From positions 124,001 through 188,000 of the forward strand of contig NZ_FMZB01000005.1 of the NCBI RefSeq assembly GCF_900101385.1: a stretch of 64,000 bases of DNA, read 5' to 3'. Positions 27,614-35,610 of this stretch are shown here, in pieces (the first letter of the stretch is position 1; each line of letters begins with the position of its first letter). The translations under genes and the position numbers were made by a program. The DNA is from Terribacillus halophilus (GTDB taxonomy: Bacteria; Bacillota; Bacilli; Bacillales; Amphibacillaceae). The notes below the pieces were generated by a model, which was given only the letters and a program-made list of their open reading frames with translations, did no database searches and had not been told where the DNA came from.

Positions 27614-27982
27614 TTTTGCTTCTGCTTGATCATCATTCTGCTTTGATTGTTTATGAATCGTATGCTTGGCTCCCCATTCATGCATCGCATGCAGAATCGG
27701 TTCGAGGCTTCGTCCGTAGTCTGTGATGGAATATTCGACTTTTGGAGGAACTTGCGCGTAGACCTTGCGTTCGATGATATCTTCTTCTTCCAATTCACGC
27801 AGCTGGTTTGTCAGCATCTTCTGGGTGATACCGGGCAAACTACGTTTCAATTCGTTAAAGCGCTGCGTGCCATTTTTAAGCAGATGCAGCAGGATGACTG
27901 GTTTCCACTTCCCAACGAGGATTCCAAGCGCATCTGTCACCTTACACATTTCTGGTTCAATTTCTGCAGGTAAATCTTTCAT
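27611..27982 (-). CDS. HxlR-family redox-type repressor
   Basis: A 123-residue HxlR winged-helix protein: [65 protein letters not shown]. The single Cys at residue 13 aligns with the conserved N-terminal Cys of YodB/HypR, which senses quinones and diamide. I start at ATG 27982, eight bases after GGGGG; upstream ATG 27988 and TTG 27997 are closer to that site. Its upstream 30-bp element recurs before azoR, indicating it represses both itself and azoR. Confidence 0.88.
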   Translation of the reverse strand: MKDLPAEIEPEMCKVTDALGILVGKWKPVILLHLLKNGTQRFNELKRSLPGITQKMLTNQLRELEEEDIIERKVYAQVPPKVEYSITDYGRSLEPILHAMHEWGAKHTIHKQSKQNDDQAEAK

Positions 27983-28015
27983 TATCATATCCCCCAATCC
28001 ACAGTATCTTTTTCT

Positions 28016-28045
28016 ATACTATACCACTTTCAAGTGCGTACTTTC
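28016..28045. promoter_or_regulatory. HxlR operator between hxlR and the LLM gene
   Basis: Core CACTTTCAAGTG in a 30-bp element repeated (27/30) at 26821. It sits in the divergent region and may control hxlR leftward and the LLM-flavin operon rightward. Confidence 0.75.
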
Positions 28046-28102
28046 CAACAAGTGAGCTTTGGTGGATAATGGTTTTACGATAATGAATAGGGAGATAAGG
28101 TT

Positions 28103-29173
28103 ATGGAAAAATATCGCATCGATCCAAGTAAAGGTATGGAATTCGGAATATATACATTGGGGGACCATTTGGCAGATCCGCGAACTGGGGAACGTATTTC
28201 TGCCAAGGATAGAATCCAGCAAATCGTACGTCTGGCACAGCTGGCAGATCAGGCGGGAATAGATTTCTTCAGCGTAGGTGAGAGCCATCAGCCTTATTTT
28301 GCATCTCAGGCTCATGCCATCATATTGGCAGCGATTGCGCAGGCAACAAAAAAAATCAAAATCGGGAGTTCTTCAACTATCATCAGTACTTCGGATCCTG
28401 TTCGGGTGTATGAAAATTTTGCAACGATTGATTTAATATCGAACGGACGGGCGGAGTTGATTGCAGGCCGTGCATCCCGGGTCGGGCTGTTTGAACTGTT
28501 AGGCTATGACCTGCATGATTATGAGGCTCTATTTGAAGAAAAGTTCGATTTGCTTCTTCAAATAAACGAGGAAGAAATCGTAAATTGGAGTGGTGAATTC
28601 CGTAGACCCCTGCGAAACGCAGAGGTACTGCCGCGACCAGTCAACGGCTCTCTGCCAATTTGGCGCGCTGTTGGAGGAACGCCAGCCAGTGCCATAAAAG
28701 CAGGCTATGCCGGAGTCCCGATGACAGTGGCGATGCTTGGCGGACCAGCTAGCGTATTCAAGCAAACAATCGATGCCTACCGGGAAGCATTGACAGCGCG
28801 TGGATTTGATTCAGCCCAGCTGCCGGTGGCAACGACAGGATTCTTCTATGCTGCCGAAACGACACAGGAAGCACTGCGCGATTATTATCCGCACATCAAT
28901 GAAGGTATGAAAAAGACAAATGGACAAGGATTCCCAAAACAGCTATTCGCCCAAGGAGCAGATCATCGCAGTATCATCAATGTCGGCAGCCCGCAGCAGA
29001 TCATCGAGAAAATACTATATCAGCATGAGCAATTTGGGCATCAGCGTTACTTGGCTCAGCTTGATTTCGGCGGAGTACCTTTTGAGAAGATGGAGCGTAA
29101 TATCGAATTTATCGGTTCGGAAATTCTTCCGGCAATCAAGAAATATACGAAACAGGGAGGTGCATCGGAATGA
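28103..29173 (+). CDS. LLM-class flavin-dependent oxidoreductase
   Basis: A 356-residue luciferase-like TIM barrel. Family features are MEFGIYTLGD at the N-terminus, GIDFFSVGESHQPYF, KIKIGSSSTIISTSDPVRVYENFATIDLIS, and AELIAGRAS near 118. It uses reduced FMN or F420; FMN is likely as the next gene encodes an FMN reductase with a 4-base ATGA overlap. Substrate unknown. GGGAGATAAGG precedes the ATG. The HxlR site upstream suggests co-induction with azoR. Confidence 0.9.
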   Translation: MEKYRIDPSKGMEFGIYTLGDHLADPRTGERISAKDRIQQIVRLAQLADQAGIDFFSVGESHQPYFASQAHAIILAAIAQATKKIKIGSSSTIISTSDPVRVYENFATIDLISNGRAELIAGRASRVGLFELLGYDLHDYEALFEEKFDLLLQINEEEIVNWSGEFRRPLRNAEVLPRPVNGSLPIWRAVGGTPASAIKAGYAGVPMTVAMLGGPASVFKQTIDAYREALTARGFDSAQLPVATTGFFYAAETTQEALRDYYPHINEGMKKTNGQGFPKQLFAQGADHRSIINVGSPQQIIEKILYQHEQFGHQRYLAQLDFGGVPFEKMERNIEFIGSEILPAIKKYTKQGGASE

Positions 29174-29736
29174 AAATTGTAGGCATTTCAGGCTCAATTG
29201 TCGGGTCAAAGACGAAAACGGCATTGTCTTTGCTGTGGGAGGAAATGGTCAAGGCCTATCCGGATGCGGAACATGTTTTATTGGATTTGGCTGAATATGA
29301 GGTTCAGTTCAGTGATGGGAGAAACTACTTGGATTATCCAGGTGACACAGGATATGTGACCGAGCAGATCATGCAAGCGGACATCCTATTTATCGGTACG
29401 CCGATTTTCCAAGCATCCATCCCGGGCACACTGAAAAATGTCTTCGATCTCCTGCCGACACAAGCATTACGTGATAAGGTTGCAGGCATTATTGTCACTG
29501 CTGGATCAGCAAAGCATTTCCTTGTAGCAGAGCAGCAGCTGAAACCGATTCTTTCCTATATGAAAGCACATCTTGTACCGACTTATGTATTTGTGGAAGA
29601 AAAAGATTTTATGAATGGAAAAATCATCAATGATGATGTTCATTTAAGATTGCAACGCTTAATAGAAGATGCTTTTGACTTAGCTGAAGCCCAAGCTGGC
29701 ATTCGAGCCAAAAAAGAAGCAGCGTATGATTTCTAA
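29170..29736 (+). CDS. NADPH-dependent FMN reductase
   Basis: A 188-residue flavodoxin-like reductase of the SsuE/MsuE group: GISGSIVGSKTKTALSLL at the phosphate loop, ILFIGTPIFQASIPGTLKNVFDLLP near 75-99 and VTAGSAKHFL. It would supply reduced FMN to the LLM monooxygenase with which it overlaps. AAACAGGGAGGTG lies inside the upstream gene as ribosome binding site. Confidence 0.9.
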   Translation: MKIVGISGSIVGSKTKTALSLLWEEMVKAYPDAEHVLLDLAEYEVQFSDGRNYLDYPGDTGYVTEQIMQADILFIGTPIFQASIPGTLKNVFDLLPTQALRDKVAGIIVTAGSAKHFLVAEQQLKPILSYMKAHLVPTYVFVEEKDFMNGKIINDDVHLRLQRLIEDAFDLAEAQAGIRAKKEAAYDF

Positions 29737-29766
29737 TAAGAAGAGATAAACACTTCCGAAATGATA

Positions 29767-29816
29767 AAACCGTATGAAATTTGATTGAAGGATCTTAATT
29801 TCATACGGTTTTTTTA
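29767..29816 (+). terminator. Terminator of the LLM/FMN reductase operon
   Basis: AAACCGTATGAAATT and AATTTCATACGGTTT arms with a 15-base loop and a seven-T tail. Confidence 0.88.
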
Positions 29817-29821
29817 ATGGA

Positions 29822-30633
29822 TCATCTACTAGCAGCTTCGGCGTATACATCGATGACTGTGCCGTCTTCATATACACGGAAAATGTCAACAGAGCCGGTT
29901 CCCCCATTTTCCATAGCGGAGCGGGATTTTATAGTTACATAATAGTAAGTGCCGTATTCGTCTTGTTCCGCATCCCCGCCCGTAGAACCCAAAAGGAAAT
30001 CATCATCGTAGTAATCTTACCAGATTAAATAGCTTCATCGGCACTTTCGACGAGCTTGGTATCCATTGTTTCCTGTGAGGCATTTCTTGCACGTTGATCG
30101 ATAATTGTACCGTCTTCATAAACAAGGTAAGTATCTGCCGTGCCAAATCCACCGTTCTCCACCCATGATGTTACTTTTTTGACTAGCGTATAGTAAGCGC
30201 CATATCCATCTATCTCGCGATTTCCACTCATCGGATCAACGATGAGTCAGCTGTCATCCGTGGTGTCGAATCGTTGCTTAAGCAGGGCAACAGCTTCTTC
30301 AGAGTTGCTGACAATCTTGGTGTTATCTTGGCTGGTTTTTGTTTCAGTTGTTTCAATTTGACTACTGGTATCGGGCTGACTGGGTATATCTGTGTCAGCA
30401 TCACTTTGCTGCGTTTCAGGTACTGTTTTAGCGGTTGTCTCTGTTTCAGATACTGTCTTCTTCCCTGCTTCTGTGGACGAAGGGGCATCTTTATGATTTG
30501 TTTGAATTTCTTTGGTATGTACTTTCGTTTCGTATGTATGCGCCTGTTCTGCCTCATCTGCATTACTGCAGCCAGCTGCCATTAGCAGAAGTAATAGGGG
30601 CAGTACCAAAAAGCCTTTTTTTGGTTTATTCAA
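29822..30633 (-). pseudogene. Broken lipoprotein with two tandem repeat domains
   Basis: The first 128 codons (30633-30247) encode a lipoprotein signal (LMAAGC, Cys22), a long Thr/Glu/Ser-rich linker and the start of domain 1 (KIVSNSEEAVALLKQ). An in-frame TGA at 30247-30249 is followed, still in frame, by the rest of domain 1 (DGYGAYYT, VENGGFGTADTYLVYEDGTIIDQ). Domain 2 begins KLVESADEAI; a stop and frame change near 30025 precede its second half (DEYGTYYY, ENGGTGSVDIFRVYEDGTVID), ending at 29822. The two domains clearly repeat each other. The start codon is TTG. Domain family not recognised; TGA recoding is unlikely given the second lesion. Confidence 0.75.
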
Positions 30634-30958
30634 TCTTAGATCATTCCAATTGGTTATTGTTGATCACTCATTGCGCTTCTTTAACGAGAAGGCTGAACAG
30701 GGGAAGGGGGAGAAAAAAAGCTGCACATAAGGTGTGAGAGAAATTTCCAGTAAATAATGGACGCACCGCCGGGATCACCTTTCTTGAAAGTATGCATGGA
30801 TATACTTTTCACTTTTAGGAACACACAGCATCTTCCTTCCGGTATAAACTTGTTTTACTAATATTGTAAGGGGTTTAATGACTGGTTTACAGGGGGAGAA
30901 TTTGTAGCTCCATGATGAAATGTGTCGAAGTATAGGGAATAGTTTTAGAAAACACTGG
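30634..30958. other. Intergenic region between divergent genes
   Basis: It separates the broken lipoprotein gene (leftward) from the TetR gene (rightward). An imperfect inverted repeat around GAAAGTAT/ATACTTTTC lies at about 30785-30811. No gene is seen. Confidence 0.5.
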
Positions 30959-31007
30959 TAGACAAAAAAGGAATATACTGCCTATAATTTAATTGACCAC
31001 TGGTCAA
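30959..31007 (+). promoter_or_regulatory. tetR promoter with TetR operator
   Basis: TAGACA, 18-bp spacer, TATAAT (30959-30988), followed at the transcription start by the perfect palindrome TTGACCACTGGTCAA (30993-31007). Confidence 0.82.
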
Positions 31008-31021
31008 ATAAGGAGATTGAA

Positions 31022-31561
31022 ATGGCTGACTTAACAAAAGAGAAAATTATACAGCAGGCCAGGATGCTATTCATCGAACTAGGATATGAAAAGGTATCCA
31101 TGCGGGGTATTGCCAAGGATTTAGGATGCAGCCATGGTGCATTATATTATCACTTCAAAAATAAAACTGCTCTTTTCTCTAGAGTGCTGGACTTTTATTT
31201 TCAAGAACTGAATAGTATTATCGATACAATCATGGAGCAAACAGAAAACGATAGAGTACAGGAATTATTCTTGGGATTCATCCGGTTCGGACTCGACCAT
31301 CCGCATCAATATGAGCTGATGTTTATGCTGAAAAGTGAAGAAATGGATAGCTTGATGCAGCGAGCGGCAACAGAAAGCTTTGAACGATTTGAAGCTGCTG
31401 TGAAAGAAGCGGGCAACATTAATCCGCAGAATGGAGAAATTTACTCGATCTTTCTTGCGCTTCATGGGTTTGTATCTCTCCATCTACATCGAGCTGAGAA
31501 TTTTGAGGCTGTAGCGAAAGCAGCTAAAAGATATGTCACTTTTTTAAGAAAGACCATTTGA
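31022..31561 (+). CDS. TetR/AcrR-family repressor
   Basis: A 179-residue regulator. The HTH is at residues 8-52 (IIQQARMLFIELGYEKVSMRGIAKDLGCSHGALYYHFKNK) and a helical ligand domain follows. AAGGAG precedes the ATG. The same 15-bp operator lies before this gene and before the DUF2306 gene, so it should repress both. Ligand unknown. Confidence 0.92.
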   Translation: MADLTKEKIIQQARMLFIELGYEKVSMRGIAKDLGCSHGALYYHFKNKTALFSRVLDFYFQELNSIIDTIMEQTENDRVQELFLGFIRFGLDHPHQYELMFMLKSEEMDSLMQRAATESFERFEAAVKEAGNINPQNGEIYSIFLALHGFVSLHLHRAENFEAVAKAAKRYVTFLRKTI

Positions 31562-31571
31562 ATGGTCTTTT
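31551..31571 (+). terminator. Small hairpin between tetR and the DUF2306 gene
   Basis: AGACCATT and AATGGTCT arms and four Ts overlap the tetR stop; it may attenuate read-through. Confidence 0.6.
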
Positions 31572-31583
31572 AATACAAATTAA

Positions 31584-31598
31584 TTGACCACTGGTCAA
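31584..31598. promoter_or_regulatory. TetR operator before the DUF2306 gene
   Basis: TTGACCACTGGTCAA, identical to the palindrome at 30993. Confidence 0.85.
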
Positions 31599-31617
31599 AA
31601 AAAGAGGGGCAAATCAG

Positions 31618-32250
31618 ATGATTATGAAAAGAGTTCGAATGGGGATTGTGATGCTGCTGGCTATCGGGGTAGCAGGTTATGCAATTGTTCAATATGGTGT
31701 CATCGGATTGGATAAGGCTGGGTTCATTATGCAGAAAGTAAACATTGGAGATGTTTTATCGAGTATGTGGAAGTGGATGCTTGGTGTCCACATTATCACC
31801 AGTATTTTCGCACTCGTCCTTGGCCCTTTTTTGCTTATGGAAAAAATCAGACAGAAGAATAAAGTGCTCCACAAGCGCTTGGGCTATATCTACACGGCTG
31901 GAGTAATCGGAGGAGGATTGTCTGGTCTGTATCTGGCTTATTATGCCACCGGAGGAGTGATTGCGCAAACGGGATTTGGGTTGCTTGCCATCCTATGGCT
32001 TACTACGGTATTTCTTGCCGTCAAGGCTGCTGTCCAACGGAAAATAGCCCAACATCGGCGCTGGACGATGATCAATTACAGCCTGACATTCGCAGCTGTG
32101 ACCTTGCGGATGTGGCTGGGGATATTCATGCTTGTTTTTGGTGTTTCCCTTTACGAAGTCTATTATGCGTATATCGCTTGGATATGCTGGGTTCCGAACT
32201 TACTCTTTATCGCTTTCTATCTGAAACGCAATACCAATTATGTGTACTAA
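31618..32250 (+). CDS. DUF2306 membrane protein
   Basis: A 210-residue protein with six to seven predicted membrane helices. The DUF2306 signature is visible as HIITSIFALVLGPFLL, LHKRLGYIYTAGVI and AQHRRWTMINYSLTFAAVTLRMW. Conserved His in helices recall haem-binding membrane proteins, but function is not established. GAGGGG precedes ATG 31618; ATG 31624 is alternative. Its stop overlaps the convergent small gene by 4 bases. Confidence 0.87.
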   Translation: MIMKRVRMGIVMLLAIGVAGYAIVQYGVIGLDKAGFIMQKVNIGDVLSSMWKWMLGVHIITSIFALVLGPFLLMEKIRQKNKVLHKRLGYIYTAGVIGGGLSGLYLAYYATGGVIAQTGFGLLAILWLTTVFLAVKAAVQRKIAQHRRWTMINYSLTFAAVTLRMWLGIFMLVFGVSLYEVYYAYIAWICWVPNLLFIAFYLKRNTNYVY

Positions 32251-32417
32251 TCCTTTGATTTCGATTTTTTACCGGGTACTAAATAAGCGCCTGTTCCAAG
32301 GAGGAGAGCGCCAACCAAAGCAATACTGACTCCGATGAACGTATTTGCCAGGGACAGGAAAATACCGCCGATTAAGATGAAGATTCCAACAAGATGCAAG
32401 AATATATACGTTTCCAT
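32247..32417 (-). CDS. Small two-helix membrane protein
   Basis: A 56-residue protein: METYIFLHLVGIFILIGGIF, then a second helix (ANTFIGVSIALVGALLLGTGAYL) and a Lys/Ser tail. AAAGGAG lies six bases before ATG 32417 (three before ATG 32420). It overlaps the convergent DUF2306 gene at the stop codons. No family recognised. Confidence 0.65.
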   Translation of the reverse strand: METYIFLHLVGIFILIGGIFLSLANTFIGVSIALVGALLLGTGAYLVPGKKSKSKD

Positions 32418-32549
32418 CATAATCTCCTTTATAGCAAAGTTTTCCTGCCTCAAGCGTACAAAATAGTGTGACAATTAGCAAATAAGCGTTTAATTTATCC
32501 AGCCAAGGGAAATGCATGTAGGAGATGAATTTAGAAGGAGGCACTATTC

Positions 32550-32741
32550 GTGCAGGGAAAGTTTGATGTAGAGTTTACGTTTATTGGCGGAGAGAAATAC
32601 ACATTCACTGACTATCAGTCAGGGTCCTATGTCCATGTAGTGAATGAAATAAAAGCCAGCGAGAACGGCTGGTTCGGTGTAGCTGGTGAAGTGGTGAATC
32701 TGGCAAACGTGACATCTGCGAAAGTGATCGAGAAAAATTAA
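32550..32741 (+). CDS. Small conserved hypothetical protein
   Basis: A 63-residue soluble protein, mostly beta by pattern (FDVEFTFIGGEKYTFTDYQ, GWFGVAGEVVNLANVTSAKVI). It starts at GTG with AAGGAGG eight bases upstream and ends before a terminator, so it is a monocistronic gene. It looks like a small SH3-like/RNA-associated fold, but I recognise no family. Confidence 0.7.
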   Translation: MQGKFDVEFTFIGGEKYTFTDYQSGSYVHVVNEIKASENGWFGVAGEVVNLANVTSAKVIEKN

Positions 32742-32752
32742 TGAAATAGTAA

Positions 32753-32788
32753 AAGGGCACCTATCAAACTGATGGGTGTCCTTCTTTT
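32753..32788 (+). terminator. Terminator after the small gene
   Basis: AAGGGCACC pairs with GGTGTCCTT (one wobble) and is followed by a T-rich tail. Confidence 0.8.
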
Positions 32789-32913
32789 CTTACATGGGCA
32801 AGAAGCCTTTGCTTATCATAATTTTTATACTAAACGGAATTTCCCTGGAAATAAACATGGCGATATACTATAATCATATAAATCAGATAATTCAAATAAA
32901 AGGAGAAGCAAAC

Positions 32914-33735
32914 ATGACGGAACAGACCAAACAGACCAAACAGACCAAACAGACCAAACAGGTCAGTAATGAAGCGTTGGCCACGCAACTGCTTGCCGTG
33001 CATGAAAGCAGGAATCCGATAGATTTTATCAGTCAGCGGTATGAGCTCACCGCAAAGCAAGCTTATGAAGTGCAAGAGGTTTATGCTGACGCAAGGGCAA
33101 AACAGACTGGCAAAGAAAAAAAGGGACACAAAATCAGTATGACCAGCCCAGCCACGCAGGCGCTATTCGGAGCGAAGGAGCCCGCTTATGGCACCTTATT
33201 CGAAGATACAATCCATACAGGTGATACAGAACTAGAGCTTGCTTCCATGATGTCACCTTTACTCGAACCGGAGATCGTTTTTGTCCTGAAAGAGGATTTG
33301 AGTGTCGGGGCAGAAGAGGGGGAAATTTTGGAGAAGAGTGTTTTGTCTGCAGGCATAGAGGTGCCTGACTCCCGCTTCGCAGATTGGTTCCCAAAGTTTC
33401 AGCTGATGGATCTGATTTGTGATAATGGTGTAACAGGAAAAGTGGTTGTTTCCGATAAAGGAAGAGACGACTTGACACTAGCGGAAGTGGAGCAAATCAA
33501 ACTGACGCTGGTGCATGACGGCAAGGAAGTTGGTACAGGGTTTGCTACGGAAGTAATGGGAAATCCGGTCACATCGGTTGCTTGGCTGACACGGAAATTA
33601 GCTGATGAGAATAAATACCTGAAAAAGGGTATGATAATCAGCTCTGGGACATTCCTTTCGCCCATTCCATTAGGAAAAGGGATATTTGAAGCCGATTTCA
33701 GTCAGTTGGGGAAAGTGAAGCTTCAAGTATTTTAA
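32914..33735 (+). CDS. 2-Keto-4-pentenoate hydratase-like protein (FAH superfamily)
   Basis: A 273-residue fumarylacetoacetate-hydrolase-superfamily enzyme of the MhpD/XylJ type. Metal-site region is MMSPLLEPEIVFVLKED near 108-125, then GIEVPDSRFADW and a final GTFLSPIPLGKGIFEADF. Such enzymes hydrate 2-hydroxypentadienoate in aromatic meta-cleavage pathways or decarboxylate oxalocrotonate; no other pathway genes are nearby. The N-terminus MTEQTKQTKQTKQTKQ carries a three-residue repeat absent from the family. AAAGGAG precedes ATG 32914; the frame is open from 32776. Confidence 0.85.
   Translation: MTEQTKQTKQTKQTKQVSNEALATQLLAVHESRNPIDFISQRYELTAKQAYEVQEVYADARAKQTGKEKKGHKISMTSPATQALFGAKEPAYGTLFEDTIHTGDTELELASMMSPLLEPEIVFVLKEDLSVGAEEGEILEKSVLSAGIEVPDSRFADWFPKFQLMDLICDNGVTGKVVVSDKGRDDLTLAEVEQIKLTLVHDGKEVGTGFATEVMGNPVTSVAWLTRKLADENKYLKKGMIISSGTFLSPIPLGKGIFEADFSQLGKVKLQVF
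32923..32958 (+). repeat. Four perfect 9-bp coding repeats
   Basis: The unit CAGACCAAA occurs four times in tandem directly after the start of the hydratase gene, encoding repeated Gln-Thr-Lys. Copy-number change would keep the frame. Confidence 0.95.
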
Positions 33736-33748
33736 TTTGTAAGAAATG

Positions 33749-33777
33749 TTGACAAACTATTCGGCTGCGCTTATAGT
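33749..33777 (+). promoter_or_regulatory. Promoter of the T-box/yvbW unit
   Basis: TTGACA, 17-bp spacer, TATAGT; start near 33784. Confidence 0.88.
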
Positions 33778-33783
33778 TAGGAT

Positions 33784-34075
33784 TAATTCGAAATTGATCG
33801 AAATATTTTAACAAAAGCAACGAACGGGAGTAGTAGAAATACTGGCATGGCCATAGAGAGCTGCGGGTTGGTGAAACGCAGACCATGCTCTTTTTCGAAC
33901 TCACCCTGGAGCAGCAGAACTGATAGATATTTTCTTTAGGTTTTGACGAGTGACCTTCGTTACAAGGTGAAGAGCGGGTTTTTAGTAAACCAATAAGAGT
34001 GGTACCGCGGAAAGCAAAAAAGCCTTCCGTCTCTTTTCCATCCTAGGGTGGAGAATGAGACGGAAGGCTTTTTTC
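33784..34075 (+). promoter_or_regulatory. T-box riboswitch, predicted leucine-specific
   Basis: The T-box core AGAGTGGTACCGCGG lies at 33996-34010. Upstream, Stem I includes the AGTA of the specifier-loop S-turn and a GGTTGGTGAAAC distal-bulge-like segment. The 3' side of the specifier loop reads GAACTCACC: CTC is followed by the required purine, giving a leucine codon. The terminator arms are AGCCTTCCGTCTC (34021) and GAGACGGAAGGCT (34057) with six Ts; the T-box core can pair with its left flank to form the antiterminator. Uncharged tRNA-Leu would switch on the downstream permease. Confidence 0.92.
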
Positions 34076-34114
34076 TTTTGGGAAATGCTAGAGAACAAAC
34101 AGGAGGTAACAATC

Positions 34115-35461
34115 ATGAAGAAAGAGCAACATGGATTAAAACGCACCATGACAGCGCGCCATATCATGATGATGGCATTGGGCGGTGCAATCGGCGCCGG
34201 TTTATTCAAAGGATCGAGCTCGGCTGTCGATCTGGCTGGGCCTGCCGTCATTTTCGCATACCTGATCGGAGGCATCATCCTTTTATTCGTCATGCAAGGT
34301 CTTGCTGAGATGGCAGTCCAGAATAAGGAAGCAAGGACATTCCGTGATTTGGTCCAGGCAAGCATCGGAAAGTTTCCGGCATTCTTCCTTGATTGGATTT
34401 ACTGGAAGATGTGGGTGTTGAATATTGCTGCAGAAGCTGTCGTGGCGGCTATCTTCTTGCAATATTGGCTTCCTGATTATCCGGTATGGCTGCTGACGCT
34501 GATTGTTGCAGTACTTGTTACAGCAGTCAATTTATTCTCGGTAAAAGCGTTCGCTGAGACGGAATACTGGTTGGCGTTGATCAAGATAAGTGTCATCATT
34601 CTATTCATTCTGGCTGGTATCGTCCTGCTGTTACTCTCATTTGGTGACCACACAGCTCCTGGATTCGATAATTTGACAGCACATGGCGGCTTTTTCCCGA
34701 ATGGTGCTGGGGGATTGGTCACAGCTATGCTAGTTGTCATCTATTCCTACGGAGGAACAGAAATCATCGGCGTGACGTTGGCTGAGACAAAAAATCCGGA
34801 AAAAGTCGTGCCAAAAGCAGTGCGCAGCACGCTGACTAGAATCATCGCTTTCTATCTGTTTCCGTTTTTCATCATTGTAAGTCTCATTCCGTGGAATGAA
34901 GTGAACAGTTCGGCAGTGAGTCCTTTCGTGCTGGTCTTCCAGCTTATCGGAATCCCGGGTGCCGATCATGTCATGAATGCTGTCATTTTACTCGCAATCA
35001 TCTCATCCATGAATTCAGGACTTTATGGCTCATCACGAGTTCTTTATACACAGGCAATGGATGGGAGAATATCGAAACGGTTCGCTTGGCTGTCAAAACG
35101 GCAGGTACCGGTCGTGGCAATTCTTGTCTGTACATCATTTTTATATGTCGGAGTGCTGATTTCGCTATTCATAGGAAGTAAGACATTTGATTATTTGATG
35201 GGATCGCTTGGCTACACGGTTCTGTTCATCTGGCTGATCATTGCTTTTGCCCACCTAAAGTCGCGAAAAGTACAGCCTGATAAAACAACATATCATGTCA
35301 AAGCATTTCCGGTAACGACGTGGCTGGCAATTATAGCATTACTGCTTATCTTGATAGGAGTGCTATGGACTACTTCACTTGTCATTACTTCTGTAACGCT
35401 AGTTATCTACCTGGTGATCATCGGAGCATACTTTATAAAGAAGCAAAAAAATAGGCTATAA
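34115..35461 (+). CDS. yvbW: YvbW-like amino acid permease
   Basis: A 448-residue APC-superfamily permease with about 12 membrane helices. The first helix has ALGGAIGAGLFKGSSSAV; SYGGTEIIGVTLAETKNPEKVVPKA is the helix-6 family signature. AGGAGGT precedes ATG 34115. A leucine T-box in the leader matches the arrangement of B. subtilis yvbW, so leucine or branched-chain amino acid uptake is inferred. Confidence 0.85.
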   Translation: MKKEQHGLKRTMTARHIMMMALGGAIGAGLFKGSSSAVDLAGPAVIFAYLIGGIILLFVMQGLAEMAVQNKEARTFRDLVQASIGKFPAFFLDWIYWKMWVLNIAAEAVVAAIFLQYWLPDYPVWLLTLIVAVLVTAVNLFSVKAFAETEYWLALIKISVIILFILAGIVLLLLSFGDHTAPGFDNLTAHGGFFPNGAGGLVTAMLVVIYSYGGTEIIGVTLAETKNPEKVVPKAVRSTLTRIIAFYLFPFFIIVSLIPWNEVNSSAVSPFVLVFQLIGIPGADHVMNAVILLAIISSMNSGLYGSSRVLYTQAMDGRISKRFAWLSKRQVPVVAILVCTSFLYVGVLISLFIGSKTFDYLMGSLGYTVLFIWLIIAFAHLKSRKVQPDKTTYHVKAFPVTTWLAIIALLLILIGVLWTTSLVITSVTLVIYLVIIGAYFIKKQKNRL

Positions 35462-35501
35462 TCCTTCCATGTAACGTTTAAGTTTTAGAAAAATATGATT
35501 A

Positions 35502-35530
35502 TTGCACCCTTCTACCTGTTCGGATACTAT
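35502..35530 (+). promoter_or_regulatory. Promoter of the second permease gene
   Basis: TTGCAC, 17-bp spacer, TACTAT, followed by the palindrome ATACTAGTAT (35531-35540). Confidence 0.7.
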
Positions 35531-35610
35531 ATACTAGTATACTTATTTTGAGTCAAGGCTTTACTATACATGTTTGCATGCTCGAAATGAAGGAAGAGGG
35601 GAGCATACAT

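Noticed and set aside
30247-30249. In-frame TGA as a selenocysteine codon
   Set aside because: No SECIS-like hairpin evident, and the same gene has a second frame lesion downstream, so simple decay is more likely.
30768-30784. GGGATCACCTTTCTTG-like stretch recalling the 3' end of 16S rRNA
   Set aside because: Only a short match; no flanking 16S sequence and the anti-Shine-Dalgarno core is altered. Chance resemblance.
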